64,000 nucleotides of DNA from NCBI GenBank assembly GCA_963921195.1, contig OY992536.1, positions 177,266,995 through 177,330,994 of the forward strand, written 5' to 3'. Position 1 is the first letter of the stretch. Every line of letters begins with the position of its first letter. Below, one piece after another: positions 1-10,518 of the stretch. Below the pieces are notes generated by a model. The model had not been told where the DNA came from, searched no databases, and worked only from the letters and a program-made list of their open reading frames with translations. The DNA is from Pegoplata infirma (taxonomy: Eukaryota > Arthropoda > Insecta > Diptera > Anthomyiidae). The position numbers and the translations under genes were made by a program.

Positions 1-763
1 GTTAACAAAAAAAAAAAAAAACAACAGCACTTAACACTTTACCTAGATTATTTTTCAATAAAAAAATACATACAAGTCTGAAGAAAAATAAATGTTAACA
101 CGCACAAATCATGATTAACCCATTTTGTACTGGTGTTGAAGTTTTTAGAATAGAACCTATTTCAGTTACCGGTATTTAATATTGCCAATATTAAATATAA
201 ACTACACTGAAACAAAAACCTTCGCGATATACGAAAACGGGTTCATTTTTTTATTTTCATTTAACCAATGAAGGAATCCATAAGCTTAATAAAATATCAT
301 GTATATTGGGAACAAATTTCATAAAATTTCATAGTTTCTTTAAAAGATTTCATTAAATTTTGTTTATAAAACTTGCTGTTTTTTGACACCTGTCGTGTCG
401 CGTTTATTCTTTAGTAAAACGCACAAAATGTAGACAAAAGAGAACAGCTGATCAGAGTTTCACGTATTTCTTTTCTGATTTTTTTAAGACTTTTTTATAC
501 GAAATTTAAAATGAAATGTAATTGATTAATTAGACATTAACTAAAATTCCCGTTTCGATATTTTTTATACCGTCGCCTAAAATTAAAAACAACGTAACAA
601 CACTTTTTTCAAAATCGAGTTATTGATTGATTGTGATGCATTATATCAAAATACATGTCCCCGCAAAGTTTTAGTTCTCTACATTAAAAAATACAAGTTT
701 TACGATCAAAATTCAAAAATATTATATTTTGTACATTAAAAATTTTTTTTTGGTTTCTTTATA
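1..763. other. AT-rich non-coding stretch
   Basis: Homopolymer-rich AT sequence with no open frame worth calling and no paired terminal repeats that I could see. It ends where homology to the minus-strand non-LTR remnant starts. Confidence 0.5.
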
Positions 764-971
764 ATATGAGTCTTATGTCAAACTGTTTGGCCATCTCATT
801 TAAAGACGTGCGGCAGTTAAGGGCAGATCTTAGTTTCAGAAACATTGACTCCAGGGACTTGACCGCGGCTTGACATCAGAATAGATGTCGACTGCGGTAA
901 TAAACAACACATTGCAACTCAACCAGTCAGTCACTTTCTTTATTGCCAGCATCACTGTCTGGTAAACACTG
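764..971 (-). pseudogene. RNase H fragment (middle part)
   Basis: The minus strand encodes the stretch after the RNase H catalytic Glu: similarity to 'ADWLSCN', then the conserved region ending in 'LNEMAKQF' of the plus-strand copy at 40179-41159. A deletion and stops break the frame near the 'YTDSQAA' equivalent. Similarity stops at about 764, so the WVPGH motif and the zinc knuckle are absent. It continues upstream at 1609 after a 637-bp MITE. Confidence 0.7.
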
Positions 972-1608
972 CACTCATAAAAGTTTTACAGTTACTGTTT
1001 CACAGTCAAACAAATAGTTTTCGTTTCAGTTAATATTAAAAGAAAATTCGTTTGTTTCACATACAAATATGCTAAACAACTTTGTGAACGTTTATTCAAA
1101 TACATAACTGTCTTTGAACTAAAATTTTCCGTAACGTTTGTTTTTTTTTTCAGTTATTTAAAAAACAAACCACATTATTTTACATGTCGTTTGTTATTGT
1201 CAGTTATTTAAAAATTTTTAAAATTAGAATTTTATACTCAAATTTAGTTGCTGAAAATATATGTAAGTAGCTTGTGGCACAGAGTGTAGCGAGCTGGGCT
1301 ATCAGCCAGAAATTATGAGTTCAATTCTCCTCAGGTTCGAAGTTTTTTAAAATTATTTCTAAAAAAATTAATAAAAATGAATGTAAATTTCCGTTATTTT
1401 AACCGATTTTACAGTAAAATTTTGTTAGTCATTTTTTACGGATTTTTAAGTTATTTTTACGGATTTCAACAGTTATTAATTTAACATTTAAAAATAACTG
1501 AAAAATGTTTTTGTTTTAAATGAAATGTAAGTAGTCCGTTTTTTAAATAAAGTTTCATTTGTTTTAAACGTATTTTCTGTTGAATTTACTTACATAATAT
1601 TTTGAGTG
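972..1608. mobile_element. MITE with CACTCA ends, TSD TG
   Basis: Starts CACTCATAAAAG and ends ATATTTTGAGTG. The dinucleotide TG is duplicated at 970-971 and 1609-1610. Removing the element restores the RNase H reading seen in the other copy ('ccagatcattgcagtg' on the opposite strand). It has the same end type and TSD style as the CACTCA families elsewhere in this window. Interior is AT-rich and non-coding except for a tRNA-like patch at 1271-1335. Confidence 0.75.
1271..1335 (+). other. tRNA-like patch, possible SINE head
   Basis: A box-A-like stretch (TGGCACAGAGTGTAGCG) lies about 30 bases before a box-B-like GAGTTCAATTC. This resembles an RNA polymerase III internal promoter. The arms do not fold into a clean cloverleaf, so it is not called as a tRNA gene. 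Confidence 0.3.
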
Positions 1609-2044
1609 TGCAATGATCTGGCAATCTTTGAGCCAGGCTCAACCCAATCTCTCCCAAAAAGACTCCAAAGCCCACTTGTTCGTGCAGCCTCGATACATCC
1701 ATGTAAAAATTTATCCAAGACTCCCTAGATGGTACCATAGTGGTAAAGTGCCGATAAAAAGGCTCATAAAGGGAGCACAGTTCACATTTTGTGGTATTGT
1801 TATCTTCTTCAAGATCGGCCACAATCGCTGCTCCTCCATTGCAGTATGATATTAAGTCGAATTGCCGACGTAGCCGCATAATGCCTACCCTGTATGTCCA
1901 ATGGTATCAGGTGAAGGAGAATTTCTAATACAGCCATAGGTGTAGTACGAAGAACACCAGTGATGCACATCGACGCCATTCTATGTACCTTCATGATAAA
2001 GACACAGTTCCCTTTTGTTTCTAAAGCAGGTCACCAGACAATGA
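1609..2044 (-). pseudogene. RT C-terminus to RNase H start fragment
   Basis: Minus-strand reading gives 'VHRMASMCITGVLRTTP', 'LEILLHLIPLDIQGRHYAA' and 'SAIRLN', then, in another frame, 'LYEPFYRHFTTMVPSRESW' and 'VGFGVFLGEIGLSL'. All of these match the plus-strand copy. The first RNase H Asp motif reads FYMDVS instead of FYTDGS, so the site is decayed. This segment also preserves the uninterrupted target site of the Transib-like insertion at 37555-40110. Confidence 0.75.
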
Positions 2045-2426
2045 GCGTGTTCAGCAGAGAAACCTGCTACTCAACAGTTGAGATGTAGCATGTTTTGATT
2101 AGTTGATTCTGCTGAACGCAATTTTTCATGAATGTTTTAAAATATTGGAATAAATGATTGTTTTTTTTTATATTTGTATTTATTTTATCTGTGGAAATTA
2201 CTTTTTTTTGATATTTTTGTTTATTTTCTTAAATAACGTAAAAAAAAGGAAACATTTTCAATAAAACAACTTATTTATCAGTTTTTGATCAAATGTAGCA
2301 TAATTTTTTAACGCTACCAGTGATGAGAAGCGCTCACTCAACATGTTGACTGAAATGTCAAAAATTAAACCGTTCAGCAGAATGTTGAGGAGCAGCTGGG
2401 TAGCAGCTTTCTCTGCTGAACGTACC
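2045..2426. mobile_element. 382-bp TIR element, TSD CAATGA
   Basis: Ends are GCGTGTTCAGCAGAG and, reverse-complemented, GGTACGTTCAGCAGAG. CAATGA is duplicated at 2039-2044 and 2427-2432, interrupting an RT sequence that is uninterrupted at 37380-37400. A related stretch (ACTCAACAGTTGAG with TGTAGCATG) occurs at about 44255 in the sulfotransferase intron. Superfamily not identified. Confidence 0.6.
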
Positions 2427-3060
2427 CAATGATTTCATACAGCAGAATGGGACGCACCATTGCTGTATAAATCCAAAGAACGACTTTTGGACTAAAGCCC
2501 CATTGTTTTACAGGAATACAAAGCAATCGTTGCTTTTCTCACCCGTACCTAAATATTACGCCTTATCTAGGAACACTCCAAGATACTTGGCTCCATCTAA
2601 GAAGGCGATTTCAGTGCCGTCCCGAGAAGTAGAATCAAAAGCAGGAATCTTATTTTTCCTTATAAACAAAACAAGCTCTGTTATACTTAGATTAACTTCC
2701 AGACCACAGCCTCTTGCCCATTTATACAGATCATTCAGAGAACCCTGAAGAACGACACTTCATCTCAGCCGGGATTATACCATCAGGTCCAAAGGGCTTA
2801 TAGGGCCTGAAGATTTTAATCGCCCAGATTAATGTTGGCATATTTATTATTTCTGAAGCAATTTCAGATCCCTGGGCGTCAGAACATTTCAAAGCATCAA
2901 ACGGCGTCATGGAATTGCCCGGAAAATAAGTGTTTAGGAGATCCAGCGACTCTCCACTGGAGGTAGACCACACCCCATCAGGATCCTACAGGTATCCCAG
3001 GGTGTAAGGAGAAGAAGCTAGAATTTTGCACAGCCTGAATGCTTCAGAAACGACTTCTAT
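2427..3060 (-). pseudogene. RT thumb and fingers fragment, palm deleted
   Basis: On the minus strand 2973-2731 reads 'SLDLLNTYFPGNSMTPFDAL' and then 'FRPYKPFGPDGIIPAEM', the finger region just before the RT core. This runs directly into the thumb-like 'LNDLYKW' and 'CGLEVNLSITELVLF' (about 2750-2560). The intervening palm, with the catalytic F/YxDD box and the 'GxPQGSxLSP' motif, is absent. This is therefore an internal deletion, not only point decay. Confidence 0.7.
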
Positions 3061-3733
3061 GTTTCCACAGTGCAACTGAGGCTGCCTTACAGTGATGGAG
3101 GTTTATTTGTAGGAACCGCAATATCTTCTTTTTTTTCACCATCCTTTCCACCACCTTGTTATTGGATTGGTCCTCCGTGTTATTATAGATGGCGAATTCG
3201 TCCCCAGATTCGGTTTCGAATAAGCCAGATGTGTGTCCCATCTGTTTGAGTCGGAGGCAACAAAACTCTACGCGTTCTTTACTGCATGGGCTTCGACCCG
3301 AATGTGACCCACTGTGTCACAAGCTTTGTCCTCCGTGGCATCACAGAGGTCGCATTCGCTACCAGATTTGGTTTTGAAAATGCCAGATGCATCTGCAATT
3401 AGCCTAGAATCGGTCACTTGCATATTAAACTCTTCCGGATTCTATTCCCCGCCGACACTGCCACTGGCTTAGCTGCGTCCAAAATAGGCTTCTGGTCGCC
3501 CTTGTGGATATTGACACTAATATGAAAAAAGCCATATCTTATAATGCCGTTAGTCCTGGCTAAAAGCGGAAATGATTCCTCACTAACCAATACCACTGCT
3601 TGAGGACGAGCGCCCTCCATCTTACCCAATTTGGTAATTTGCCAATGCTGATTGGAAGGTCAGGATTGCAGACCCTGATCATCTTCAGAATGACCTCAGT
3701 GTCACTTGTAGCCATCGGAATTCATGCATGAGC
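3061..3733 (-). pseudogene. Endonuclease start and ORF1 zinc-knuckle remnant
   Basis: At 3121-3068 the minus strand reads 'LRFLQINLHHCKAASVAL', the usual opening of an APE-type endonuclease in non-LTR ORF2. The rest of that domain is missing. Upstream (about 3400-3190) degenerate CCHC-like spacing ('CDLC', 'VGHIRVEAHA', 'MGHTSGLF') and an RNA-binding-like stretch (3629-3414, 'AVVLVSEESFPLLARTNGII') mark the end of ORF1. A stop sits between the knuckle remnants. Confidence 0.6.
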
Positions 3734-3960
3734 TCTGGGGCTAATCACGTAAAACGAAAACGATAGACGATGCATAAACGACATCAAAATACATATCGTT
3801 TTGAAGGGAAATTTTAAAGTTATTCTTTATTTAATTATTAAAGAGTGTTGTCTAATCCAGAAACATTAAAAAATTGGAAATATTTTGATTAGTTTATGAG
3901 CAAAAAGAAAACAAAAAAATCGACGATAGTTAACTATCGTTTTACGTGATCACAGTCCTG
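3734..3960. mobile_element. MITE family D, copy 1
   Basis: TIRs read GGCTAATCACGTAAAACGA and, reverse-complemented from the right end, CTGTGATCACGTAAAACGA. AGC is duplicated (3731-3733, 3961-3963) within the ORF1 remnant. A second, closely similar 227-bp copy lies at 27387-27613. Confidence 0.7.
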
Positions 3961-4218
3961 AGCCTCCAGAACCTACCTTTCATTACCTCACTAAAAGACT
4001 GAGTCCAGACGTTAACGGTCACCTTAGACCTCTTAGGTAAAGGTTTCTCGTCTGGCGAGCGCAACCTTTTACCAGACTTCTATGACGAGGTCGAAACAGC
4101 GCCCAGTTTGTCAGATGCTCTCATTTCCGAAAGTTTATCCTGCTCCTCAATTACTGCTTTCGCCCACAATAGCGATGCCCTCACACGTACGGAGAGAGCC
4201 GCTCCATTGAGTTGTCTT
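3961..4218 (-). pseudogene. ORF1 N-terminal part of the non-LTR remnant
   Basis: Minus-strand reading gives 'RASLLWAKAVIEEQDKLSE', then a stop, then 'RLRSPDEKPLPKRSK' and 'VTVNVWTQSFSEVMKG'. This basic, low-complexity composition is usual for ORF1 N-termini. It is cut off at 4219 by the hAT-like element. No clear start codon was identified beyond the insertion. Confidence 0.5.
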
Positions 4219-4532
4219 CAGTGTTGCCATATATTTTTTTGAAAAAGCTTTTTATTTCTGAAAAAAAATCTTTTTTTTGTCAAAAAAATCTTTTTTTTTC
4301 AAAAGCATTGAAATAATTAAAAATTAATACAAATTTATGTATTTTCAATTCAATTTTTATATCAAGTGTAAAAAAATAATAAAAAAACAATCCAGCGTGC
4401 ATTTTCCTTTCAAAATGGTCCATTTTTATGAGCGCTCTTATAATATGTATATCCAATGATGAGTTTTTATTTAGTTTTCCCAATTTAATTACAAATTATT
4501 TTTAATAATTATTTAAACCTAACCGAGAACTG

Positions 4533-4757
4533 TACCCGATTTCTGTAATTATGCGAGAAGTTTTCGCATTGAAAAAAATTAAATAACATTATAGTCATCC
4601 AGTATGTCACAGAGTGATTCAGAAAAAAGCTTTGATTTCTTTTTTGTATTCGATGTTTTTAACACTATTATACTCACCCTGTAGAAAACTAAATGACTAC
4701 AATATTATTTATTTTTTCTCGATGCGAAAACTTTTCGCATAGTTACAGAAATTGGGC
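4533..4757. mobile_element. MITE nested in the hAT-like element
   Basis: Arms of about 45 bp: CGATTTCTGTAATTATGCGA on the left, matched by the reverse complement of TCGCATAGTTACAGAAATTG on the right. ACTG flanks both sides (4529-4532, 4758-4761). Non-coding. Confidence 0.55.
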
Positions 4758-4774
4758 ACTGGTTACAATGATCG

Positions 4775-4850
4775 TCGTCTCGTTGCATCGAAATCGACCA
4801 AGGTTTTAGTGGGAATCGAACCCTGTTTCATAGGCTAGCGTTTTTATATG
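4775..4850 (-). other. tRNA-derived SINE-like fragment, copy 1
   Basis: The minus strand has a perfect B-box (GGTTCGATTCC), followed by CTTGGTCGATTTC and CAACGAGACGA. The same order occurs at about 47670-47725. Box A is not recognisable, so this is a truncated SINE or pseudo-tRNA, not a working tRNA. Confidence 0.45.
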
Positions 4851-5628
4851 ACTCATAAAAGATTCCGAAAAGTATGTGTTCATATTCATTTCTGAGTCTT
4901 TTTAGACTCTATTATGAATGTTTAAAAAACATTTTGAATTTTTTACACATCCATAATTTAGAGTCAAATATGAACCTTTCAGGACTCCAAATTTCGAGCG
5001 TTCCATTATTTACATATTTTTGAGCCTTCAAAGAGTCATAATTTCTAAAGGCTCAGAAAATTGAACACAGTAAGCAAATATCAAAGACCAGTGCATGCTC
5101 GACAACATATGACGGATTGGATCTATATGTGATAAGATCTTCTATTAGTGCAGCAAATACACAATTTAAGTGAAAAATTATTCTATGTTACCAACTTACA
5201 GATTTAAATGAATATCGGGTGGAATTTTCATATGATGACCAAGTCAAAGAATGGTGTGATTTTAAATGGATTTAATAAGGTTACCAAGCTAAAAACAAAA
5301 TTTTAATCGGATATCTCATACGTTTACAGAATAAAGCCGTATTTATTTGTAACCGTTTACATAGACTGAAGGACGGACACGCTAAGTCAACTCAAATAGT
5401 GATTCTGAATCGGTCGGTATACTGAAAGGTTGGGTGGGACCAATATTTCGGGTATTTACAAAAAAACTGATACTTTTTGTATTTTTTAACTAATTAAGAA
5501 AAACTTGAAAAAACTTTATTATTTTCCAAAAAACTTGTTTTTTTAGAAAAAATCTTGAAATCTTTTTAGCACCTCAAAAAACTTGCAAAAAAAGGGAAAT
5601 CTTGATATATGGCAACACTGGTTGTCTT

Positions 5629-6003
5629 ACAATTAGTTTGATAATTATTTTCAAACAAAGTCTTCTCTGGTTGTGCCTGAATTTTGATGGCTTAAGTTTG
5701 TTTTTTTTTTTTTTTCACCAATATTGAGATGAGCACAATTACCATATTCAAGGCCGGATTCAGAGGTTGCAACCTTTAGACTGGTTCAAGGACCAGCACC
5801 AGTCGGTTGAGGCAGAGCCTTGAACTAAACCGGTATCATTTGTGTTCATATTTTCATTTTTCTTAATGTGGTCGTGAAAATATTACAAAAACCTATTACG
5901 AACCTGCACCTGCCCAGGGCCCCCAACCTCACGGGGGCCCCGAAAGTATGTTAATGTTTCATGATAATTTTCCCCCTTTATACTGCTGTTTTTAAAAGCA
6001 TAA
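5629..6003. other. No gene; T-tract and GC-rich palindromic patch
   Basis: Contains a long T run at about 5700-5715 and a GC-rich inverted patch (GGGCCCCCAACCTCACGGGGGCCC broken by its loop) at about 5918-5941, possibly a relic transposon end. Nothing coding was seen. Confidence 0.4.
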
Positions 6004-6185
6004 AGGGCAGTTTACATGTTAACTATCCTTGACCACCCTTATATACTATTTCCAAGTATTAGTGATACGATTTGCCGGTTTTAAAAAATTTTGTATGAAA
6101 AACTATATGAAGTTGACAATTGTTATCCTCCAATGGGAAATAGTAGATAAGGGTGGTCAAGGGTAGTTAACATGTAAATCAAGCT
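6004..6185. mobile_element. MITE family E, copy 1 (TAA target)
   Basis: AGGGCAGTTTACATG at the left and ATGTAAATCAAGCT at the right, with TAA at 6001-6003 and 6186-6188. Internal arms TTGACCACCCTTAT and ATAAGGGTGGTCAA give a strong hairpin. A 3-bp TWA target suggests a PIF/Harbinger-like origin. Confidence 0.75.
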
Positions 6186-6210
6186 TAAAGGGCAGTTTAC
6201 ATGTTAACTA

Positions 6211-6814
6211 CACTCAAAAAAATAAAACTGTAAAGTTAACAAATTTTTTTTTGTTAACTCGAGTTTACTGGCTTTTTAGCAAATTTTTAGTTAAAATCAG
6301 CGTTTTAACTACTTTTTTTAGTTAAGTTCAATTTACGAAAATACTAGTTTTGAACAAATTTTGTATTAATTTTTTTTGTTGACTTCAAAACTGAGTTTAC
6401 GAATTTTTACTAATTAATTTGCTGATTTTTCGTAACAAATTTGTTAAGTGGAATTTCTTGTGAAGCCTCCTATGCAAATCTCATAAGTTCTACTTAAGCT
6501 GATGAAAAAATATAAAAAATAAACTTTTAATTTTTTACAAAATATTTTCTAAATTTTAGTTTACGAAAAGTAACTAAAAGTTTAGCTGAATTCAACTAAT
6601 TTTTTTGTTAATATATGTACATAAAAACGTTACGAAATTTCAGCTAAATTTTTAGTTAAAGTTACGGTTTTTTTTGCTAAATTCATTCTACGAAAAGTTA
6701 ACTAAATATTTTTAGTTAAATTAACTAAAAATTTAGTTGGCCCAAAATCAGGTGCTTTTTTAGTTAAATTTAACTAAATTTTTTGTTAACTTTACAGTTT
6801 TTTTTTTTTGAGTG
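6211..6814. mobile_element. CACTCA MITE family A, copy 1 (604 bp)
   Basis: Starts CACTCAAAAAAATAAAACTG and ends with a T run and GAGTG. TA is duplicated on each side. It has the same length as copies at 9197-9800 and 22779-23382 and looks almost identical to the latter. It contains degenerate AGTTAAC/GTTAACT repeats and no ORF. Confidence 0.85.
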
Positions 6815-6837
6815 TACCCTTGACCACCCTTATCTAA

Positions 6838-7012
6838 GGGTCGAACCTGAATCAAATTGCGTCGCGCAAGACGTAAAAAAAAACAAAAACAAACACATCA
6901 AATTTTAAATTTTTACGTCCGTTTGATTTAGGTACGTCACATTAAAATATTAGAAACGAAAAATTATTGGGCGTTACGCCTTACGCGACGCAATTTGATT
7001 CAGGTTGGACGC
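6838..7012. mobile_element. 175-bp MITE with TAA duplication
   Basis: TIRs GGGTCGAACCTGAATCAAA and, reverse-complemented, GCGTCCAACCTGAATCAAA; TAA flanks at 6835-6837 and 7013-7015. PIF/Harbinger-like by TSD. Confidence 0.7.
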
Positions 7013-7122
7013 TAATATTTCCTAGTATTTGTGATACGATTTTCCGGGTTTAAATAATTTTGTATAAAAAATTATTTGAATTTGATAATTGCTATCCTCC
7101 AATACTGGGAAATAGTAGATAA

Positions 7123-7307
7123 AGGGCAGTTTACACGTTATCTACCCTTGACCACCCTTATCTACTATTTCCCAGTATTGGTGATACGGTTTGCCGGGTT
7201 TAAATAATTTTGTATGAAAAATTATTTGAATTTGACAATTGTTATCCTCCAATACTGGGAAATTGTAGATAAGGGTAGTCAAGGGTAGTTAACGTGTAAA
7301 TCAAGCT
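7123..7307. mobile_element. MITE family E, copy 3, inserted in copy 2
   Basis: A 185-bp copy with intact AGGGCAG and CAAGCT ends and TAA at 7120-7122 and 7308-7310. The target TAA belongs to the internal GATAAGGG of copy 2. Confidence 0.75.
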
Positions 7308-7429
7308 TAAGGGTGGTCAAGGGTAGTTAACATGTAAATCAAGCTTAAAGCAAAAACTATTTTTTTAATTTGTTTTATTTTAAAAGTATTTTATTTTAAA
7401 AGTAAATTTAAAATTTTCGTATAGAATTT

Positions 7430-8060
7430 CACAATTTGCATATAGAGAAAGTCTGAATCTGAAAATTTTTCTATAGGAGAAGTTCTTAAACTCATTTTCC
7501 TGCATAAATCCTCTCAGATTCTATGATATTTTTCGTATAGAAATATTCTCAGATTTAGACATTTTTGTTATAGAAAAAAATTAGATTCTCAGATTCTAAG
7601 AACCTTTTCTCAAAGAAATATACCATTATCTTATAGAAAAAGTCTCAGGTTCTGAGACCTTTTATCTATAAAAAAAGTCTTTGAGTCTGAAATCTCTTTC
7701 CTTAAAAAAAGTCTCTGAATTTGAGACCTTTTTCTCAGATTATAAGAAAAGGTCTCAGATTCTGAGCGCTTCTTTCATAGAACAAGACTCAGATTCTAAG
7801 ACCTTTTCTTATAGAAAAAGACTCATCCCCAGTTTTTGTATGAAGAACGTTAAAAATTACATGTATTTTGCTTTTGTTACAATTAGAAAATACATACAAA
7901 TTTTTGACGTTCGTCGTTCGTTCGTCATAAAGAAACAAGGGGCCAGATTCCTATACCTTTTTCCTATAGAAAAAGTCTCAGATTCTGAGACCTTTTTCAT
8001 ATAGAACAAGTCTCAGATTCTAAGACCTTTTTCCTATAGAAAAAGTCTCAGATTTTGAGA
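7430..8060. repeat. Minisatellite, about 35-bp unit (TCTCAGATTCTGAGA type)
   Basis: Imperfect tandem copies combining the dyads TCTCAGATTCTGAGA and TTTTTCTATAGAAAAAG. A non-repeat break lies at about 7825-7940. The same unit builds the interior of the hAT-like element at 28248-31882 and the array at 45964-47640. Open frames across it are repeat artefacts. Confidence 0.75.
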
Positions 8061-8098
8061 TTTCGGTTGAAAACGTAATCGTGTATAACCCTCTAATG

Positions 8099-8334
8099 CA
8101 GTGATCGGCACCCATTGCACGCTGGAGCCGAACACAATCGGTAATTCACATGTATACAACACGAATGTCAACAAAAAATCAACAAAGAGCATAAAAAAAA
8201 CAAATATTTTATTCAGTAGCAAGCTGACTTTCTTCAAAGCAGGTTGATGTCGCTTTGTTGAAGAAATACACCAACACATGCATATTTTTATTAAAACACT
8301 AATACTTTCATATGCCTCTTTGTGCCGACCACTG
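8099..8334. mobile_element. 236-bp hAT-like MITE
   Basis: TIRs CAGTGATCGGCACCC and, reverse-complemented, CAGTGGTCGGCACAAAG. Perfect 8-bp duplication CTCTAATG at 8091-8098 and 8335-8342. Non-coding. Confidence 0.85.
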
Positions 8335-8342
8335 CTCTAATG

Positions 8343-9196
8343 CATAAGGCTGATTTTTGGCGGTCTTAAAACTTTTGATCGGTCGCACTTACAAACAAGA
8401 AAGAGATCGATTTTGAAATCTTACATTTCATATCTTTGTTCCCATCTTTTTGCTTAATATTGTCCTGTTGAAACATTATAAAATGGGTTATGTTTAGGAT
8501 GACATTGTCTGCTGGCAAGCCATACGTCAGAATTAATAGACTCTAATAGTCCCGTTACGATTTCAACGGGTTAAACAGAAAGTAGCTTTTTTTATTTACG
8601 AAATAAAAGAAAATAACTGTAACATCTATCTACATAAATGTTTTTGTATGTATGGTAATGGGATAGTTTAGAATCGAACCGGCTAAAAAATAAACAGCTG
8701 GACTCAAACAAGTTGTCAATGAATAACCAACCCACCTATAAATTTTCAACAAAACATTCAAAAGTGTGTTATGGTCGCTGTTGTTGTAATTTTTTTTTGT
8801 AAAATGGAATAAAAAGTGTGTCACGAAACTTCCTTCTTTAGCACAATACTATTCTTCGTATTTTGCTTTAGAAAAATACCGGTTTTGCTTTAAAACGAAA
8901 AACTTAAAATTATTAGCGGTCGCAAGCGATGCCAACTTTAATAAAGAAAAAAGCGTTACACGACAATTCTTTAAAGATCATTTGAAATTCGAAGATTCTA
9001 TTTCAAATTTCTGTTCCTAATTCGAAAACTGCATTTTAAATTCATAAGTCTCAAAAGATCAAATGAAATTCGAAACAGGACAATATTCGAAAAAGAATAA
9101 TAAAACTTATTTAAGTGGGTAGTAAGATGAGAAACTAACAATCATAACAAGAAGATGACCTCTGAGGGTCAAACCAAATATGGGTCAAATTTAGTA
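8343..9196. other. No recognisable feature
   Basis: AT-rich sequence with no supported gene, splice pair or paired termini. It could hold a missing exon of the minus-strand gene, but none was recognised. Confidence 0.4.
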
Positions 9197-9800
9197 CACT
9201 CAAAAAAATAAAACTGTAAAGTTAACAAAATTTTTTTTGCTAACTCGAGTTTACTGGCATTTTAGCAAATTTTTAGTTAAAATCAGCGTTTTAACTACTT
9301 TTTTTAGTTAAGTTCAATTTACGAAAATACTAGTTTTGTACAAATTTTGAATTAATTTTTTTTGTTGACTTTAAAACTGAGTTTACGAATTTTTACTAAT
9401 TAATTTGCTGATTTTTTGTAACATTTTTGTCAAGTGAAAAATTTTAAACATTTCTTGTGTAGCCTTCTATGCAAATCTCATAAGTCCTACTTAAGCTGAA
9501 CTTAATGCTGTGAAAAAAATAAGAAAAAATAAGTGAAGTGTTAGTGTTTAAAACCAATATTTAACAAACTTAAAATTTTTTACAAAAAGTTTAGCTGAAT
9601 TCAACTAATAAAAAATGTTACGAAATTTTCAGCTGAATTTTTAGTTAAAATTACGGTTTTTTTGCTACATTCATTCTACGAAAAGTTAACTAAATATTTT
9701 TTGTTACATTAACTAGAAATTTAGTAGGTTCAAAATCAGGTGTTTTTTTAGTTAAATTTAACTAAATTTTTTGCTAATTTTACAGTTTTTTTTTTGAGTG
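9197..9800. mobile_element. CACTCA MITE family A, copy 2 (604 bp)
   Basis: Same ends as 6211-6814 and TA on each side. More diverged than copies 1 and 3, with compensating internal indels. Confidence 0.85.
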
Positions 9801-10518
9801 TACTTCCTGAGGACTTTCAAACGAATTTTTACAACGATCGGACATCAAATGACAAATAACGATTTCGGCGGTACCAAATCGCGACCTAAAAATCTAATAT
9901 TTTGGCTATGGAAAATTTTCGGTGTAAACTTTAAAATTAAGCGCGCAAAATGGGAACTTGTTTCTCCTTTATGACCGAAACAGTCTAGTGTCTAACACCC
10001 CCACCTGGATTTTTTTTATATTTTGGAGGGTATAAAAAAATCTCATTCGAAGTAGATTAAAATCGGTACCACAGTGTAATTCAGGTTAAGTGAAGTGGAA
10101 ATCTGTTAAATTAAGAACGAAAAGAGTTAAGTTGGCATTACTTGCGATTACCTTGCAACTCCAACAGACAAAGTGGAGTATGTTTATGATTTTTTCTTCC
10201 CCAAGATCCAACAAGTTGCAAGTTAAATATCGCATAAATAACAAGTGTTGTATTTGAAGATATTGTGGTTTATCCCGAAAGAATGAGTAGAAAAGAAAAC
10301 TGCTGTAATTATTTGTTTATGGTATGTACTTGAGTTATGATGAAACCATAGAGAAAAGATAATAAGAGTATTTGAAAGACTCCGAAATCATACCTTCATT
10401 TTCTATAAAACGATAGATTCAGTGTATTTCTATTTATAGTATATACGATTTTACATGTACTTGCCTCTTACACTAAATATCGAGAGAGGAAAATAAATGG
10501 TATCCAACCAACCTGATA
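9801..10518. other. No gene recognised; weak old-repeat traces
   Basis: Contains a 'TTTGGAGGGTATAAAAAAAT' stretch like the inner end of mini-me repeats at about 10020-10040. Otherwise unremarkable non-coding DNA. Confidence 0.35.

Larger units (their letters stand above)
764..4218 (-). mobile_element. RNase H-type non-LTR retrotransposon remnant (I/LOA-like)
   Basis: Read on the minus strand, the pieces run ORF1 (4218-3961 and 3733-about 3130), endonuclease start, RT fingers, RT thumb, and RNase H (to 764). The order matches I/LOA-type elements, which carry a C-terminal RNase H. The same protein sequence appears in the plus-strand copy at 37270-41258. It is dead: stops and frameshifts are present, most of the endonuclease and the RT palm are missing, the 3' end is lost at about 764, and three MITEs (972-1608, 2045-2426, 3734-3960) plus a hAT-like element (4219-5620) interrupt it. 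Confidence 0.8.
4219..5620. mobile_element. Non-autonomous hAT-like element, 8-bp TSD
   Basis: TIR CAGTGTTGCCATATAT at both ends. The perfect 8-bp duplication GTTGTCTT lies at 4211-4218 and 5621-5628. CAG-starting TIRs with 8-bp TSDs are characteristic of hAT elements. The 1.4 kb interior has no transposase; it holds a smaller inverted-repeat element (4533-4757) and a tRNA-like B box. Confidence 0.85.
6189..7345. mobile_element. MITE family E, copy 2, broken by three insertions
   Basis: Begins at 6189 directly after the TAA shared with copy 1 and ends at AAGCT (7345) before another TAA. It is interrupted by a 604-bp CACTCA MITE (6211-6814, TSD TA), a 175-bp MITE (6838-7012, TSD TAA) and another family E copy (7123-7307, TSD TAA). 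Removing these leaves a full-length element. Confidence 0.7.

Noticed and set aside
1271..1335. Functional tRNA gene
   Set aside because: Box A/B-like motifs are present but the anticodon and acceptor stems do not pair properly.
1613..1849. Plus-strand open frames over 1613-1849 and 40098-40741 (minus)
   Set aside because: These are antisense shadows of RNase H sequence, not separate genes.
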